From Mesorhizobium japonicum MAFF 303099 (GTDB lineage Bacteria; Pseudomonadota; Alphaproteobacteria; Rhizobiales; Rhizobiaceae): a stretch of 64,000 nt of DNA. The notes under the pieces were generated by a model, which ran no database searches, was not told the DNA's origin, and saw only the letters and a program-made list of their open reading frames with translations. Location of the stretch: assembly GCF_000009625.1 (NCBI RefSeq), contig NC_002678.2, positions 2,604,001-2,668,000 on the forward strand. Direction: 5' to 3'. Made by a program: the position numbers and the translations under genes. Positions within the stretch are counted from its first letter, which is position 1. Every line of letters begins with the position of its first letter. This document shows, in pieces, positions 1 through 9,050 of this stretch.

Positions 1-2610
1 GACCTGCCGAAGCTGATCGTCAACGGCCCGATCCAAGGCAGGGGCTTCGAGCAACCGGGCGCGACCCAGGCATTCATGCGGCTGCACTATAACCTGCCGT
101 TCATTGGCGATGTCCTGTTCTTCTCCGGTTTTCAGCTCGACCGCACGGCGACGCTGTTTGCCCTGAGCGTTGTGTTCCTCTTGCTGGTCGTCATCAACGG
201 CCTGTTCAAACTCTACATCAACACCTACAAGGGCCGCCTCGGCGAACGCATGCTGCGGCGTATCCGCTTCGATCTGGTCGATCGTGTGCTACGGTTTCCG
301 CCGGTTTACTTCAAGCGGGTGAAATCCGCCGAAGTGGCGACCATGGTGAAGGACGAGGTGGAGCCGCTGGGCGGCTTCATCGGCGATGCCTTCCTGCAGC
401 CGGTACTGCTCGGCGGCCAGGCGCTGACGGCCATGCTGTTCATCTTGGTCCAGAACGTCTGGCTCGGAATGGTAGCGGCCGTGATCGTGGCGATCCAGAT
501 CGTGCTCATCCCGCGAATGCGCCGGCGGCTGATCGTGCTCGGGCGCCAACGGCAGTTGACGGCGCGCGCGCTTTCGGGCCGGGTTGGCGAAATCGTCGAC
601 GGCATCGGCGCGGTCCACGTCCACGATACATCAAACTACGAGCGCGCCGACATAGCTGCCCGGCTCGGGCTCATCTTTAAGATCCGCTTCGATCTTTACC
701 AATGGAAATTCATGGTGAAGTTCCTCAACAATTTTCTCGCGCAGATCACGCCCTTTCTGTTCTACATGATCGGCGGGTACCTGGTCATCCAAGGACGGCT
801 GGACGTCGGCCAGCTCGTGGCCGTGATCGGCGCCTATAAGGACCTGCCCGGACCGATGAAGGAACTGATCGACTGGGATCAGGATCGGCAGGATGTCCAG
901 GTCAAATATCAGCAGGTCGTTGAACAGTTCACCGTCGAGGGTCTCATCGCGCCGAGAATCGGGGCGTTGACGATTGACGATCCCGATCCGATGACCAGCC
1001 CCCTTTCGGCGATCAGTCTGTCCATGGCAGACGATGGCGGCGCAATGCTCCTCAACCGTATCTCCCTCCAGGTCAAGCCGGGTGAGACGGTGGCGCTGGT
1101 CAGCACCGCAACAGGTGGAGCGGAGGCGCTTGCAGAAGCCTTCGCGCGGCTGAACTGGCCGGACAGCGGAAGGGTCACTTCGGGCGCCGACGACCTGCTT
1201 GAACTCCCCGAAGCAGTGACCGGCCGGCGCATGTCCTATGCCTCGTCGGATGTTTTCCTGTTCCAGGCAAGCCTCCGCGATAACCTGCTCTACGGGTTGA
1301 AGCATGCGCCGCTGACATCGGTGCCTTATGACGGTGCTGCGGCAGACCAGCGCCGCTGGAACGTCGACGAGGCGCGCCGGTCGGGCAATCCGGATCTTGA
1401 TATCCACAGCGACTGGATCGACTACGCTTCCGCCGGCGCTACCGGCCCGCACGACCTCTTTGAACCCGTGCGCCGGGTGCTCGACGCGGTTGTTCTGTCG
1501 CGCGATATTCTGGATCTTGGCTTGCGCTCCTCGGCCGACCTCACGCGTCACACGGAGCTCGCCAGGCGGATCGTCGAACTGCGTGCGGCGCTGCGAACCC
1601 GGCTGGAACACGAAGGGCTGAGCGGACTGGTCGTTCCTTTCGAACCGGGCGCCTACAACAAGGAAGCAACGATCGGCCAAAACCTCCTCTTCGGCGCAGC
1701 CGCCGGCTCCGAGCTGGCCGATAGGGCTCTGGCGGCCAATCCCTATTTTGCTTCTGTGCTGAGGCAGGCCGGACTCGACCGCACGCTCTACGAAATGGGC
1801 ATGGAGATCGCCGAACAGGCGATCGAGCTGTTTGCCGACCTGCCGCCCGATCACCAGTTCTTCCAGCAGCTCGCCTTCATGAGCGCCGAGGAGATACCCG
1901 CCTACGAAACCTTGCTGCAACGGCTCAAGAACCGTCCCTACGAGGCAGTTTCGGAGAACGACCGCGCCATGATCGTCACCTTGAGCTTTGCCTATATCGA
2001 GCCCCGGCACCGCTTCGGCCTGCTGAGCGACGAGCTGATGAGCAAGATCGTCGCTGCACGCAACCGGTTCTATGAAAACCTGCCGCCCGAGCTTCAAAAT
2101 GCGGTCGAACGGTATGATCCTGCCAAATACATTGCCGCGGCTACCGTCATGGACAATGTCCTGTTCGGGCGTGTGGGCAACAACCATCCCGACGCGCCGG
2201 ACCGTATACGCTCCATCGTCTATGACATTCTCGACGAACTGGGGCTTTATGCCGACCTTCTGAATGTCGGCCTGGACTTCAATGTCGGCTCCGGCGGCAG
2301 GCGGCTGACCGGTGGACAGCGACAGAAGCTCGACGTTGCCCGGGCGTTGCTCAAGCGTCCCGATTTTCTCATTCTCAACCGGCCGCTGTCGGCGCTCGAT
2401 CAGCGCATGCAGGACAAAGTGCTGCGAAACGTGCTCGAGGAAGCCAGACGCGACGGCCATTCGCCGGCAATTGTGTGGGTCGTGACGAATCCGGCAATGG
2501 CGATGATGTTCGATCGCGTTATCGTCTTCGACTCGGGTCAATTGGTGGAAGACGGAACACACGAGACACTTTTGGCAGGAAACGGTATCTTCAAGGAACT
2601 GCTGTCATAG
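1..2610 (+). CDS. ABC exporter-like protein with degenerate ATPase domain (5' end outside window)
   Basis: The frame is open to the left edge, so the gene starts upstream; the first in-frame Met is at 76. Nucleotides 1 to about 940 encode a hydrophobic exporter-type membrane domain. An ATP-binding-cassette fold follows (about 1030 to the end), but its key residues are changed. The Walker A region at 1102-1125 reads STATGGAE instead of GxxGxGKS. The Walker B region near 2371 reads LILNRPLSALD where LLDEPTSALD is usual. The H-loop His is Asn (VTNPA, 2481-2495). The signature LTGGQ (about 2305-2319) is kept. Between the Q-loop region and the signature lie roughly 280 extra residues. The segment that normally follows the Q-loop occurs three times: SLRDNLLYG, TIGQNLLFG and TVMDNVLFG. 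By family rules this cassette should not hydrolyse ATP alone; a pseudo-ATPase or scaffold role is inference. Intact over its length, so not an obvious pseudogene. Confidence 0.8.
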   Translation, partial: DLPKLIVNGPIQGRGFEQPGATQAFMRLHYNLPFIGDVLFFSGFQLDRTATLFALSVVFLLLVVINGLFKLYINTYKGRLGERMLRRIRFDLVDRVLRFPPVYFKRVKSAEVATMVKDEVEPLGGFIGDAFLQPVLLGGQALTAMLFILVQNVWLGMVAAVIVAIQIVLIPRMRRRLIVLGRQRQLTARALSGRVGEIVDGIGAVHVHDTSNYERADIAARLGLIFKIRFDLYQWKFMVKFLNNFLAQITPFLFYMIGGYLVIQGRLDVGQLVAVIGAYKDLPGPMKELIDWDQDRQDVQVKYQQVVEQFTVEGLIAPRIGALTIDDPDPMTSPLSAISLSMADDGGAMLLNRISLQVKPGETVALVSTATGGAEALAEAFARLNWPDSGRVTSGADDLLELPEAVTGRRMSYASSDVFLFQASLRDNLLYGLKHAPLTSVPYDGAAADQRRWNVDEARRSGNPDLDIHSDWIDYASAGATGPHDLFEPVRRVLDAVVLSRDILDLGLRSSADLTRHTELARRIVELRAALRTRLEHEGLSGLVVPFEPGAYNKEATIGQNLLFGAAAGSELADRALAANPYFASVLRQAGLDRTLYEMGMEIAEQAIELFADLPPDHQFFQQLAFMSAEEIPAYETLLQRLKNRPYEAVSENDRAMIVTLSFAYIEPRHRFGLLSDELMSKIVAARNRFYENLPPELQNAVERYDPAKYIAAATVMDNVLFGRVGNNHPDAPDRIRSIVYDILDELGLYADLLNVGLDFNVGSGGRRLTGGQRQKLDVARALLKRPDFLILNRPLSALDQRMQDKVLRNVLEEARRDGHSPAIVWVVTNPAMAMMFDRVIVFDSGQLVEDGTHETLLAGNGIFKELLS

Positions 2611-2801
2611 AGCAACGGACATTAAGACGGGATCATTCTGCCGGTGGAAATTTGCTGCAAGGTCAAGGGATTCAGGTTTCCGGCTGATCGGGCTCGCCAC
2701 CTTTCGCCTGGTTCGTCCCGCCATCCGGAAACAGAATTGATTCCATCTGGGTGTCGGTTGTTCTAGTCTCGCAGACGTGAATTTTGGGAAGGTTTGCGAC
2801 A

Positions 2802-3257
2802 ATGCTGCTCAAGGACGAGGTTGGAATGCTGCAACGCGTTCCCTTTTTCTCTGGCATAGAGCCGACAAAGCTCAAGCTGCTTGCGTTCACATCCGATCGC
2901 GTGAGCTACAGCGCCGGCCAGATCCTTTTCCGGCAGGGCGACGAGGGAGATGCCGCCTATGTCATCCTTTCAGGCAAGGCGGATATTCTGGTCGAATCCG
3001 ACAGCGGACCGATAAAAGTTGCCGAACTGGTGCCAAATTCGATTGTTGGCGAGATCGCCATATTGTGCAACAGCTCCCGCACGGCCACCGTCAGAGCCGC
3101 AAGTCCGTTGGAAGCCTTGAGAATCCCCAAGGATCATTTCCTGAGGCTTATGAAGGAGTTCCCGGAAATGACCATCGAGATATTGCGGGTTCTTGCCGAT
3201 CGCCTAAGCCACACGACCGCGGATCTGATCGACGCACGAAGCGCCAATAGCGAATGA
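2802..3257 (+). CDS. Single-domain cyclic nucleotide-binding protein
   Basis: A 151-residue protein made almost entirely of one cyclic-nucleotide-binding (CNB/CAP_ED) domain. The phosphate-binding cassette is well preserved: VGEIAILCNSSRTATVRA carries the conserved Gly-Glu and the Arg that contacts the cyclic phosphate. There is no helix-turn-helix after the domain, so it is not a CRP-type transcription factor; it probably senses cAMP or cGMP and acts through protein contacts. I chose ATG 2802 over the in-frame TTG at 2784 because GGGAAGG sits about 9 bases before it. It lies 190 bases after the degenerate ABC protein and just before a metallo-hydrolase gene, in a region with five cyclase-type genes that could supply its ligand (inference). 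Confidence 0.85.
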   Translation: MLLKDEVGMLQRVPFFSGIEPTKLKLLAFTSDRVSYSAGQILFRQGDEGDAAYVILSGKADILVESDSGPIKVAELVPNSIVGEIAILCNSSRTATVRAASPLEALRIPKDHFLRLMKEFPEMTIEILRVLADRLSHTTADLIDARSANSE

Positions 3258-3381
3258 CGTGCGCTCGATCCTCACCGTCGTGATCACACCGGCCTCTTGC
3301 TGAGAACGTCACCGGAGAAAACCTGTCTCGCCTAGCAGCAGTTGTTTGGCTACGATGGCGACGGGACTGCAAAGGGTTAGC

Positions 3382-4236
3382 ATGGACGACGACGTTTTCC
3401 TGGTCAGGTTTTGGGGTGTGCGCGGCAGCATCTCGGTATCGGGGCCAGAATTCTCTCGCTATGGCGGCAACACAATCTGCATCGAGATGCGATGCGGTAA
3501 GCATACGCTTCTGTTCGACGCGGGCTCTGGTCTACAGCCCGCCGGCAGGGCGCTTCGGGCGTCGGGCGTGACCGATTTCGACCTGCTTTTCACCCATTGC
3601 CATTACGATCACATCATCGGGCTGCCGTTTTTTGCACCGATCTATGACAGGAGCGTCAAGGTTACGCTTTGGTCCGGACATCTTGCAGGACGCATGACGA
3701 CCCGGCAGATGGTCGATGAGTTCATGCAGCCGCCGTGGTTTCCGGTGAAACTGGAGATCTGCAAGGCAAGCCTCGACTGCCGCGATTTCGTATCCGGAGA
3801 CGTGCTTCGGCCGCGCGAAGGGGTGGTGGTCCGAACCGGCAGTCTTGTCCATCCGGGCGGCTGCATCGGCTACCGGGTCGAATGGGGCGGCCGCGTCGTG
3901 GCGGTGATCACAGACACTGAGCACGAGCCGGACAAACTCGATCAGGCGGTGCTCGGTCTGATCGAAGGTGCCGACCTCGTCATTTACGATTGCACCTACA
4001 CCGAGGAGGAAATGGAACGCCGCAGCGGTCACGGGCACTCGACATGGCAACAGGGCGTCAAGCTCTGTGAGGCGGCCGGTGCGCGGGGGCTTGCGCTGTT
4101 TCACCACGATCCGGCACGCACTGATGAGGAACTGGACGAGATCGAGAAACTGGCCAAGGACAGGTTTGCCGGCGCTTTTGCCGCGCGGGATGGCCAGACG
4201 CTCAAATTTCCAGTCTCATTGCACAAAAAGCGCTGA
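3382..4236 (+). CDS. MBL-fold metallo-hydrolase
   Basis: A 284-residue metallo-beta-lactamase-fold enzyme. The opening VRFWGVRGSI and GGNTICIEM are typical of the RNase Z/PhnP-like branch that also includes class II cyclic-nucleotide phosphodiesterase relatives. The metal motif HxHxDH is present as THCHYDHI (about residues 74-81). Further ligands are probably the Asp in ITDTEH and His residues in HGHST and FHHDP. ATG 3382 is preferred because AAAGGG lies 6 bases upstream; an upstream ATG at 3346 has no good ribosome site. The substrate is unknown. Its position after a cyclic-nucleotide-binding protein makes phosphodiester chemistry plausible, but that is inference only. Confidence 0.8.
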   Translation: MDDDVFLVRFWGVRGSISVSGPEFSRYGGNTICIEMRCGKHTLLFDAGSGLQPAGRALRASGVTDFDLLFTHCHYDHIIGLPFFAPIYDRSVKVTLWSGHLAGRMTTRQMVDEFMQPPWFPVKLEICKASLDCRDFVSGDVLRPREGVVVRTGSLVHPGGCIGYRVEWGGRVVAVITDTEHEPDKLDQAVLGLIEGADLVIYDCTYTEEEMERRSGHGHSTWQQGVKLCEAAGARGLALFHHDPARTDEELDEIEKLAKDRFAGAFAARDGQTLKFPVSLHKKR

Positions 4237-4237
4237 G

Positions 4238-4990
4238 CTATTTTCCTCTACCAGCGCTCCGCCCGATCAATGTCCTGATCGCAAGCCACGCGCAGGCTTC
4301 AGTCTGTGCGGTAACCGTGAACAGCCGTTCGAGGAAAAGCCAGGCCGATTCATCATGTACGAGATGGTGGGTGAGCAGGCCGACCGGTTCGGCATGCTGC
4401 AATTGCGCGATGATAGCCTGAACCAATAGGCCATGATCGCGGCAGCCGCGCGTGCCATGCCAATCCATGATGTCGACATTGCTGTTGATGACCGCCAGTG
4501 AAGCCGGCTTCGGAGGCCCGTAGACCGACAATGCCGCAAACCCTATCGATCCAAGGTCGGATACCAAGCCGGCGTCGATCCTGTTCCAGGGCGGCACCAG
4601 CATCGGAACGGCCCGTGCGCCGTGCAGGCCGGTTACGTGCGACAGCCCGCGAGCCAGATCATCCAGCACCGCCTCGCGTGGCCGATGCCCGCCGAGCTCC
4701 TGCTTTTTCTGGTCCTCGGGCGCATGATTTCGGTGCGCCCAGCCATGAATGGCGACCGTGGCATGCGGCGCCTCGTCAAGCCGGACGACAAGCTTCTTAT
4801 CAGTCAGGGCCGGAATGACGGCCAGGGTGACCGGAACCGCGAATTCATCGGTGAGGTCGAGCAGCCGATCAAGCGCAGGCGTCGGATCCACGGCGTCATC
4901 GTCGCGCAGCCAGAACTCTGCCTTGCGGCCCGCCCGTTGCCGGCGCGCCAGTTCTTCTACCAAGGGCTGCCAGATATGATCGGATGTCAT
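4238..4990 (-). CDS. Polysaccharide deacetylase family protein
   Basis: A 250-residue NodB-fold protein. WLRDDDAVD near the N-terminus supplies the paired Asp typical of this fold, and AIHGWAHRNHAP supplies the HxxxH-type metal ligands. The remaining sequence (VTLAVIPAL; VPPWNRID; THHLVHDE) fits the short deacetylase-like family found beside glycosyltransferases. Such enzymes remove N- or O-acetyl groups from polysaccharides; the substrate cannot be read from sequence. Its start overlaps the end of the upstream glycosyltransferase gene by 4 bases (ATGA), so the two are co-translated. No signal peptide is evident. It ends 1 base from the convergent metallo-hydrolase gene. Confidence 0.82.
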   Translation of the reverse strand: MTSDHIWQPLVEELARRQRAGRKAEFWLRDDDAVDPTPALDRLLDLTDEFAVPVTLAVIPALTDKKLVVRLDEAPHATVAIHGWAHRNHAPEDQKKQELGGHRPREAVLDDLARGLSHVTGLHGARAVPMLVPPWNRIDAGLVSDLGSIGFAALSVYGPPKPASLAVINSNVDIMDWHGTRGCRDHGLLVQAIIAQLQHAEPVGLLTHHLVHDESAWLFLERLFTVTAQTEACAWLAIRTLIGRSAGRGK

Positions 4991-6075
4991 GAAACGGGGA
5001 TCTTAGCAAGAAGTTCGGCCAGACGCGCCGCTGCAACAACGAGCGAACGTTCTTCGAGGACGAAACGTCTGGCTTCCGCGGCCATGATGGCTCTTTCGTC
5101 GTTACTGGCCAGAAGCCTTTCAACGGCAGAAGCGAACGCCGCCACGTCGCCCGGCGGGGTGAGAAACCCGGTCTGGCCATCCCGCACGACCTCCGGCACG
5201 CCGGCGATGTCCTGAGCCACCACCGGAAGGCCGGCGGCCTGTGCTTCAAGATAGGCAACGCCATAGGCCTCGCCGCAACCCGGCCAGATGTAAATTCCCC
5301 CACTATAGAGGACATCCGGCACGGCGGCTGGCTCAATCGCGCCAAGCCATTCGATCCGGTCGGCGGCCAAGCCGGCGAATTGCGCTTTGACCTCGTCACG
5401 GGCAGGCCCGTCCCCGACAACCGACATGGTCCAGGGCAGGTGGACGATCGAACCGAGCGCTTGCGCCAGCATGCGATAGCTTTCGACTTTGTCGCCCGGG
5501 CGCATCATGGCGACGGTAACAAGGCGCGTCGGACAACCCCGTGCCGGCGTTTCCCGGAATACCGATGTATCGATGAAGGGCGAAAGCATGCCGAAAGCGG
5601 CATCGGGTATCGCATCTGCCAGTCCCTGACGATCCCTTTGCGTGAAGCAGATGTTCAGCGCCGCCTGTTCGACGGCTCGCGCCACCAACGCTTGCGTATC
5701 GCCCCACAAGCCGGCGTTGCGCCGCCTCGAATAGGAGGCTTCCGCTGTCACATAGGGGACAGCAAAGGCCGACGCCAACTGGGGCCCGATCAGGTCGGGC
5801 GCCTTGTAATAGGGATGATAGGAGAACCATAGATCGGGCTTGCCGTCACGATCCCAAAGCCCTGCCAACCGCGCGGCTTCCTCTCGGGCCTCGATCTTGA
5901 GCGCATCGAAACTTTTCGGCTCCGGTTGGCGTAGATAGAAGCGTAATTCGGAAGCCAGTTCGACGCTGTGCCCTCCATGCTCCAGCGCCTTGACCAGCAT
6001 CCGTGCCATTTGGCGGTCGCCGGAGGCAACGGGATGATTGGGTGACTTCAGCGGCGCGTGGAAGGCAATTCTCAT
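4987..6075 (-). CDS. Glycosyltransferase family 4 (GT-B)
   Basis: A 362-residue GT-B enzyme. The C-terminal nucleotide-sugar site is clear: CGEAYGVAYLEAQAAGLPVV carries the E-x7-E motif of GT4 retaining transferases and is followed by DIAGVPEVV. The N-terminal half begins MRIAFHAPLKSPNHPVASGD and includes YVTAEASYSRRR and INICFTQRD-like acceptor-domain sequence. It probably adds a sugar from an activated donor to an exopolysaccharide or lipid acceptor. It forms a two-gene operon with the deacetylase that overlaps its stop, which suggests glycan building plus trimming. The start is divergent from the DUF3095 gene, with about 90 bases between them for two promoters. Confidence 0.85.
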   Translation of the reverse strand: MRIAFHAPLKSPNHPVASGDRQMARMLVKALEHGGHSVELASELRFYLRQPEPKSFDALKIEAREEAARLAGLWDRDGKPDLWFSYHPYYKAPDLIGPQLASAFAVPYVTAEASYSRRRNAGLWGDTQALVARAVEQAALNICFTQRDRQGLADAIPDAAFGMLSPFIDTSVFRETPARGCPTRLVTVAMMRPGDKVESYRMLAQALGSIVHLPWTMSVVGDGPARDEVKAQFAGLAADRIEWLGAIEPAAVPDVLYSGGIYIWPGCGEAYGVAYLEAQAAGLPVVAQDIAGVPEVVRDGQTGFLTPPGDVAAFASAVERLLASNDERAIMAAEARRFVLEERSLVVAAARLAELLAKIPVS

Positions 6076-6167
6076 CGCCGGACCCTATCATCGGAAAGCC
6101 TGCGCAAGTCAATTTCGAAGCACGATCGACTTCACCTTCAAGCAGTGGAATGTGCTATTTGTTGCTC

Positions 6168-7328
6168 ATGGAAACAGCTGCCGCGTCCGACCCGTTTGTC
6201 GCTTCCTTGCCGGTCTTCGCAAAGTTTGAAAGCGTTGCCGATATCGATAACTATCGGCCGCTCCCCGATGGCTGGGCGCTGGCCACCGCCGACATCGTCG
6301 GCTCGACCAAAGCGATCGAGGCTGGGCGCTATAAAACCGTCAATATGGCCGGCGCCAGCGTCATTTCGGCGCTGCTCAATGCGCTGGGTCGGCAGGATCT
6401 TCCCTTTGTCTTCGGCGGCGACGGTGCGCTCGTGGCGTTTCCCGGCTCGGCGCTGGAGATCACCCGCAACGCGCTGGCGGCTGTCCAGAGATGGGTGGCG
6501 GACGAACTGGACCTGACCCTGCGTGCTGCAATCGTGCCGATAAAGGATATAAGAGCGCAGGGCCTCGACGTTCGCGTGGCGAGGTTCCAGGCCTCCGAAG
6601 CGGTCCTCTATGCCATGTTCGCCGGCGGCGGCGGCAGTTGGGCGGAAGCCGAGATGAAAGCGGGGCGCTACCGCATCGATCCAGCGCCGGCCGGCGCGCG
6701 ACCGGATCTGACCGGCCTCTCCTGCCGCTGGAACCCGATAGAAGCCCGGCATGGCGAAATCGTCTCGATCATAGCCATACCGGGGGTGTCGCGCGACGTG
6801 CGTGGTTTTCAGTTTCTGGCTTCCGACATCATCGCCCTTGCCGGCAGGCAGGAGCGCGATGGCCACCCCGTGCCGGTGGACGGGCCGCGCTACAGTCTGC
6901 TGCCCGCCGGCCTCGATATCGAGGCGCGGGCCATGGCGCCGGTAGGAAGGCGGTGGCTGTCGAAGCTGTGGATAGTGTTCCTGATGACGCTTACGGCTGT
7001 CACCGATAGATATGGCTGGACGATCGGCCGTTTCGATCCGAAGATCTACAAACGCGACGTGGCCAGCAATTCGGATTTCCGCAAGTTCGACGACGGCTTG
7101 AAGATGACCATCGACGTCGATGCGGATGTGTTGCAAAGGATCGAGAACCGGCTGAAGCAGGCGGAAGAGGCGGGCATCTGCAGCTACGGCCTGCACCGCC
7201 AGAAATCGGCCTTGATGACATGCCTCGTCGCCTCGCCGCTGCAGCGCGATCACATTCATTTCATCGATGGTGCCGCCGGCGGTTATGCGATGGCTGCCGC
7301 AAGCCTGAAGGCGAAGGCGCCGGTCTGA
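6168..7328 (+). CDS. DUF3095 family protein (cyclase-like fold)
   Basis: A 386-residue protein matching the DUF3095 family by eye. Near the N-terminus ATADIVGSTKAIEAGRYK and about 35 residues later FVFGGDGALVAFPG resemble the two metal-binding Asp stretches of class III nucleotide cyclases. The canonical downstream Asn/Arg pair is not obvious, so catalytic activity is uncertain. I placed the start at ATG 6168 (METAAASDPF); ATG 6150 is an alternative and the frame runs open further upstream. The family's role is not established to my knowledge. It is the first of five cyclase-type genes in the first 27 kb. Confidence 0.75.
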   Translation: METAAASDPFVASLPVFAKFESVADIDNYRPLPDGWALATADIVGSTKAIEAGRYKTVNMAGASVISALLNALGRQDLPFVFGGDGALVAFPGSALEITRNALAAVQRWVADELDLTLRAAIVPIKDIRAQGLDVRVARFQASEAVLYAMFAGGGGSWAEAEMKAGRYRIDPAPAGARPDLTGLSCRWNPIEARHGEIVSIIAIPGVSRDVRGFQFLASDIIALAGRQERDGHPVPVDGPRYSLLPAGLDIEARAMAPVGRRWLSKLWIVFLMTLTAVTDRYGWTIGRFDPKIYKRDVASNSDFRKFDDGLKMTIDVDADVLQRIENRLKQAEEAGICSYGLHRQKSALMTCLVASPLQRDHIHFIDGAAGGYAMAAASLKAKAPV

Positions 7329-7442
7329 TGACGGCTTGCGGAAATCGACCTTCCGCAATATGCCTCCGCCATGGTTCTTGGGACCAGGTGAGCCTCGCCA
7401 TGGAAGCGGACAGCCTGTCCGAATTGACGGAAGAACAGATTT

Positions 7443-8786
7443 TTGGACGCCTCACGATCGACATATGACCGTCTTCTGAGCCGGATTTCGACACGCGCTG
7501 CGCAAGTCGGCGTGATCGGATTGGGCTATGTCGGGCTGCCGCTGGCGGTTGCGACCGCACGTGCCGGCTTCCCGGTATCCGGCTTCGACATCGAAGCCCG
7601 GAAGGTCGAGCGCCTGAACAACGGCCAATCCTACATTGAGGCGGTAACGTCGACTGCCCTTGCCGGCGAGGTGGCTAGCGGACGGTTCCGCGCCACTGCG
7701 GATTTTGCCGAATTGACCGTCTGCGATGTCATCATCATCTGCGTTCCAACACCGCTGACGAAACACCGTGAGCCGGACCTCTCCTTCGTCAGGAACACGG
7801 CAGGCACCATCGCGAAGCATCTGCGTCTCGGCCAGCTGATCGTGCTGGAATCGACCACCTATCCCGGCACCACCGACGATGTGATCAAGCCCATATTGGA
7901 AGAAACCGGCTTGCAGTCGAAGATAGATTTCTTCCTCGGCTTCTCGCCCGAACGCGAGGATCCCGGCAACCGCAGCTTTGAAGTCGCGACGATCCCCAAG
8001 GTCGTGGCAGGCGACGGCGTTGACGCGGCGACGCTCGTGCAGGCTTTCTACCAGGGCGTGATCGAGACCGTCGTTCCGGTTTCCACCACGGCGACCGCCG
8101 AGGCGGTCAAGTTGACGGAAAACATCTTCCGCTCGGTCAATATAGCCCTCGTCAACGAGTTGAAAATCGTGCTCGGTGCGATGGGCATCGATATCTGGGA
8201 GGTGATCGAGGCGGCGAAGACCAAGCCCTTCGGCTACATGCCTTTCTATCCTGGCCCCGGACTTGGCGGGCACTGCGTTCCGATCGATCCCTTCTACCTG
8301 ACATGGAAGGCGCGCGAATACGAACTGCCCACCCGCTTCATCGAGCTGGCGGCAGAGATCAACACGGCCATGCCACGTCATGTGGTCGATGAACTGGCGA
8401 AAGCTCTGGACCGGCGCTGCGGCAAGGCGCTCAGCCGCTCGCGCATTCTCATCATCGGGCTGGCCTATAAAAAGAATGTGCCCGACATCCGCGAAAGCCC
8501 CTCACTGCGGCTCATTGAACTCATCGAGGAATGGGGCGGCAAGGCGGAATTCCACGACCCGCATGTCACCGAGATCCCGACCACACGGGAGCATATGGCG
8601 ATCAAGGGGCGTCGCTCGGTCGAATTGACCGAGGCGGCCTTGAAGGATTTCGATGCTGTCGTCGTTGCAACCGACCACGACGCAATCGACTATCAGGCGA
8701 TCGCCGATCACGCTCTTCTGATCGTCGACACACGCAACGTTTTTGGCCGACTCGGGCTAGCCCGGGAGACGGTGGTGAAGGCTTGA
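7443..8786 (+). CDS. Nucleotide sugar dehydrogenase (UDP-GlcNAc/UDP-glucose dehydrogenase type)
   Basis: A 447-residue enzyme of the UDP-sugar 6-dehydrogenase superfamily, which oxidises C6 of a nucleotide sugar with two NAD+ to make a uronic acid for surface polysaccharide. VGVIGLGYVGLPLA (about residues 22-35) is the Rossmann NAD site. LESTTYPGTTDD and the helix EAVKLTENIFRSVNIALVNE form the central domain. GLGGHCVPIDPFYL contains the catalytic Cys278. The C-terminal domain has LAYKKNVPDIRESPS. Overall it is closest to the WbpA/TviB-like branch, but exact substrate is not certain. The start is probably TTG 7443, with GGAAG about 9 bases upstream. It stands alone between two cyclase-type genes. 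Confidence 0.88.
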   Translation: MDASRSTYDRLLSRISTRAAQVGVIGLGYVGLPLAVATARAGFPVSGFDIEARKVERLNNGQSYIEAVTSTALAGEVASGRFRATADFAELTVCDVIIICVPTPLTKHREPDLSFVRNTAGTIAKHLRLGQLIVLESTTYPGTTDDVIKPILEETGLQSKIDFFLGFSPEREDPGNRSFEVATIPKVVAGDGVDAATLVQAFYQGVIETVVPVSTTATAEAVKLTENIFRSVNIALVNELKIVLGAMGIDIWEVIEAAKTKPFGYMPFYPGPGLGGHCVPIDPFYLTWKAREYELPTRFIELAAEINTAMPRHVVDELAKALDRRCGKALSRSRILIIGLAYKKNVPDIRESPSLRLIELIEEWGGKAEFHDPHVTEIPTTREHMAIKGRRSVELTEAALKDFDAVVVATDHDAIDYQAIADHALLIVDTRNVFGRLGLARETVVKA

Positions 8787-9050
8787 CGGCGTCCGGGTCG
8801 GCGAATTTATTTCCCGATGTCAGGATCGTGGTTGCACTCTGCCGGCAGCCTCGCCACATGATGCCCCACGAGATAGATGCAATTACGCCCGCTTCTTGCC
8901 TGCAGGGCCAGTCATTCGGGAAATTCTTCGCCGGCTTTTGCCGCCGAAGCCGGCCTCATTGACTTCGAGGGTCTTGTCTTTGGGTCGTTGGCGGACTGTG
9001 TTGTGGCGGATCAAAGAGAGTGGCTGGTCTTCGACGGGTCTGGAGGTAGC

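Noticed and set aside
631..2562. 643-codon antisense open frame over the ABC protein
   Set aside because: Shadow of the coding strand; composition lacks recognisable folds.
7328..7468. 46-codon frame overlapping the DUF3095 stop (ATGA)
   Set aside because: Overlaps the next gene's start, has no good ribosome site and no recognisable sequence; kept only as a faint possibility.
8787..9050. Stem-loop near 8930-8954 in the gap before the cyclase gene
   Set aside because: Short GC-rich palindrome without T-run; no evidence of an RNA gene.
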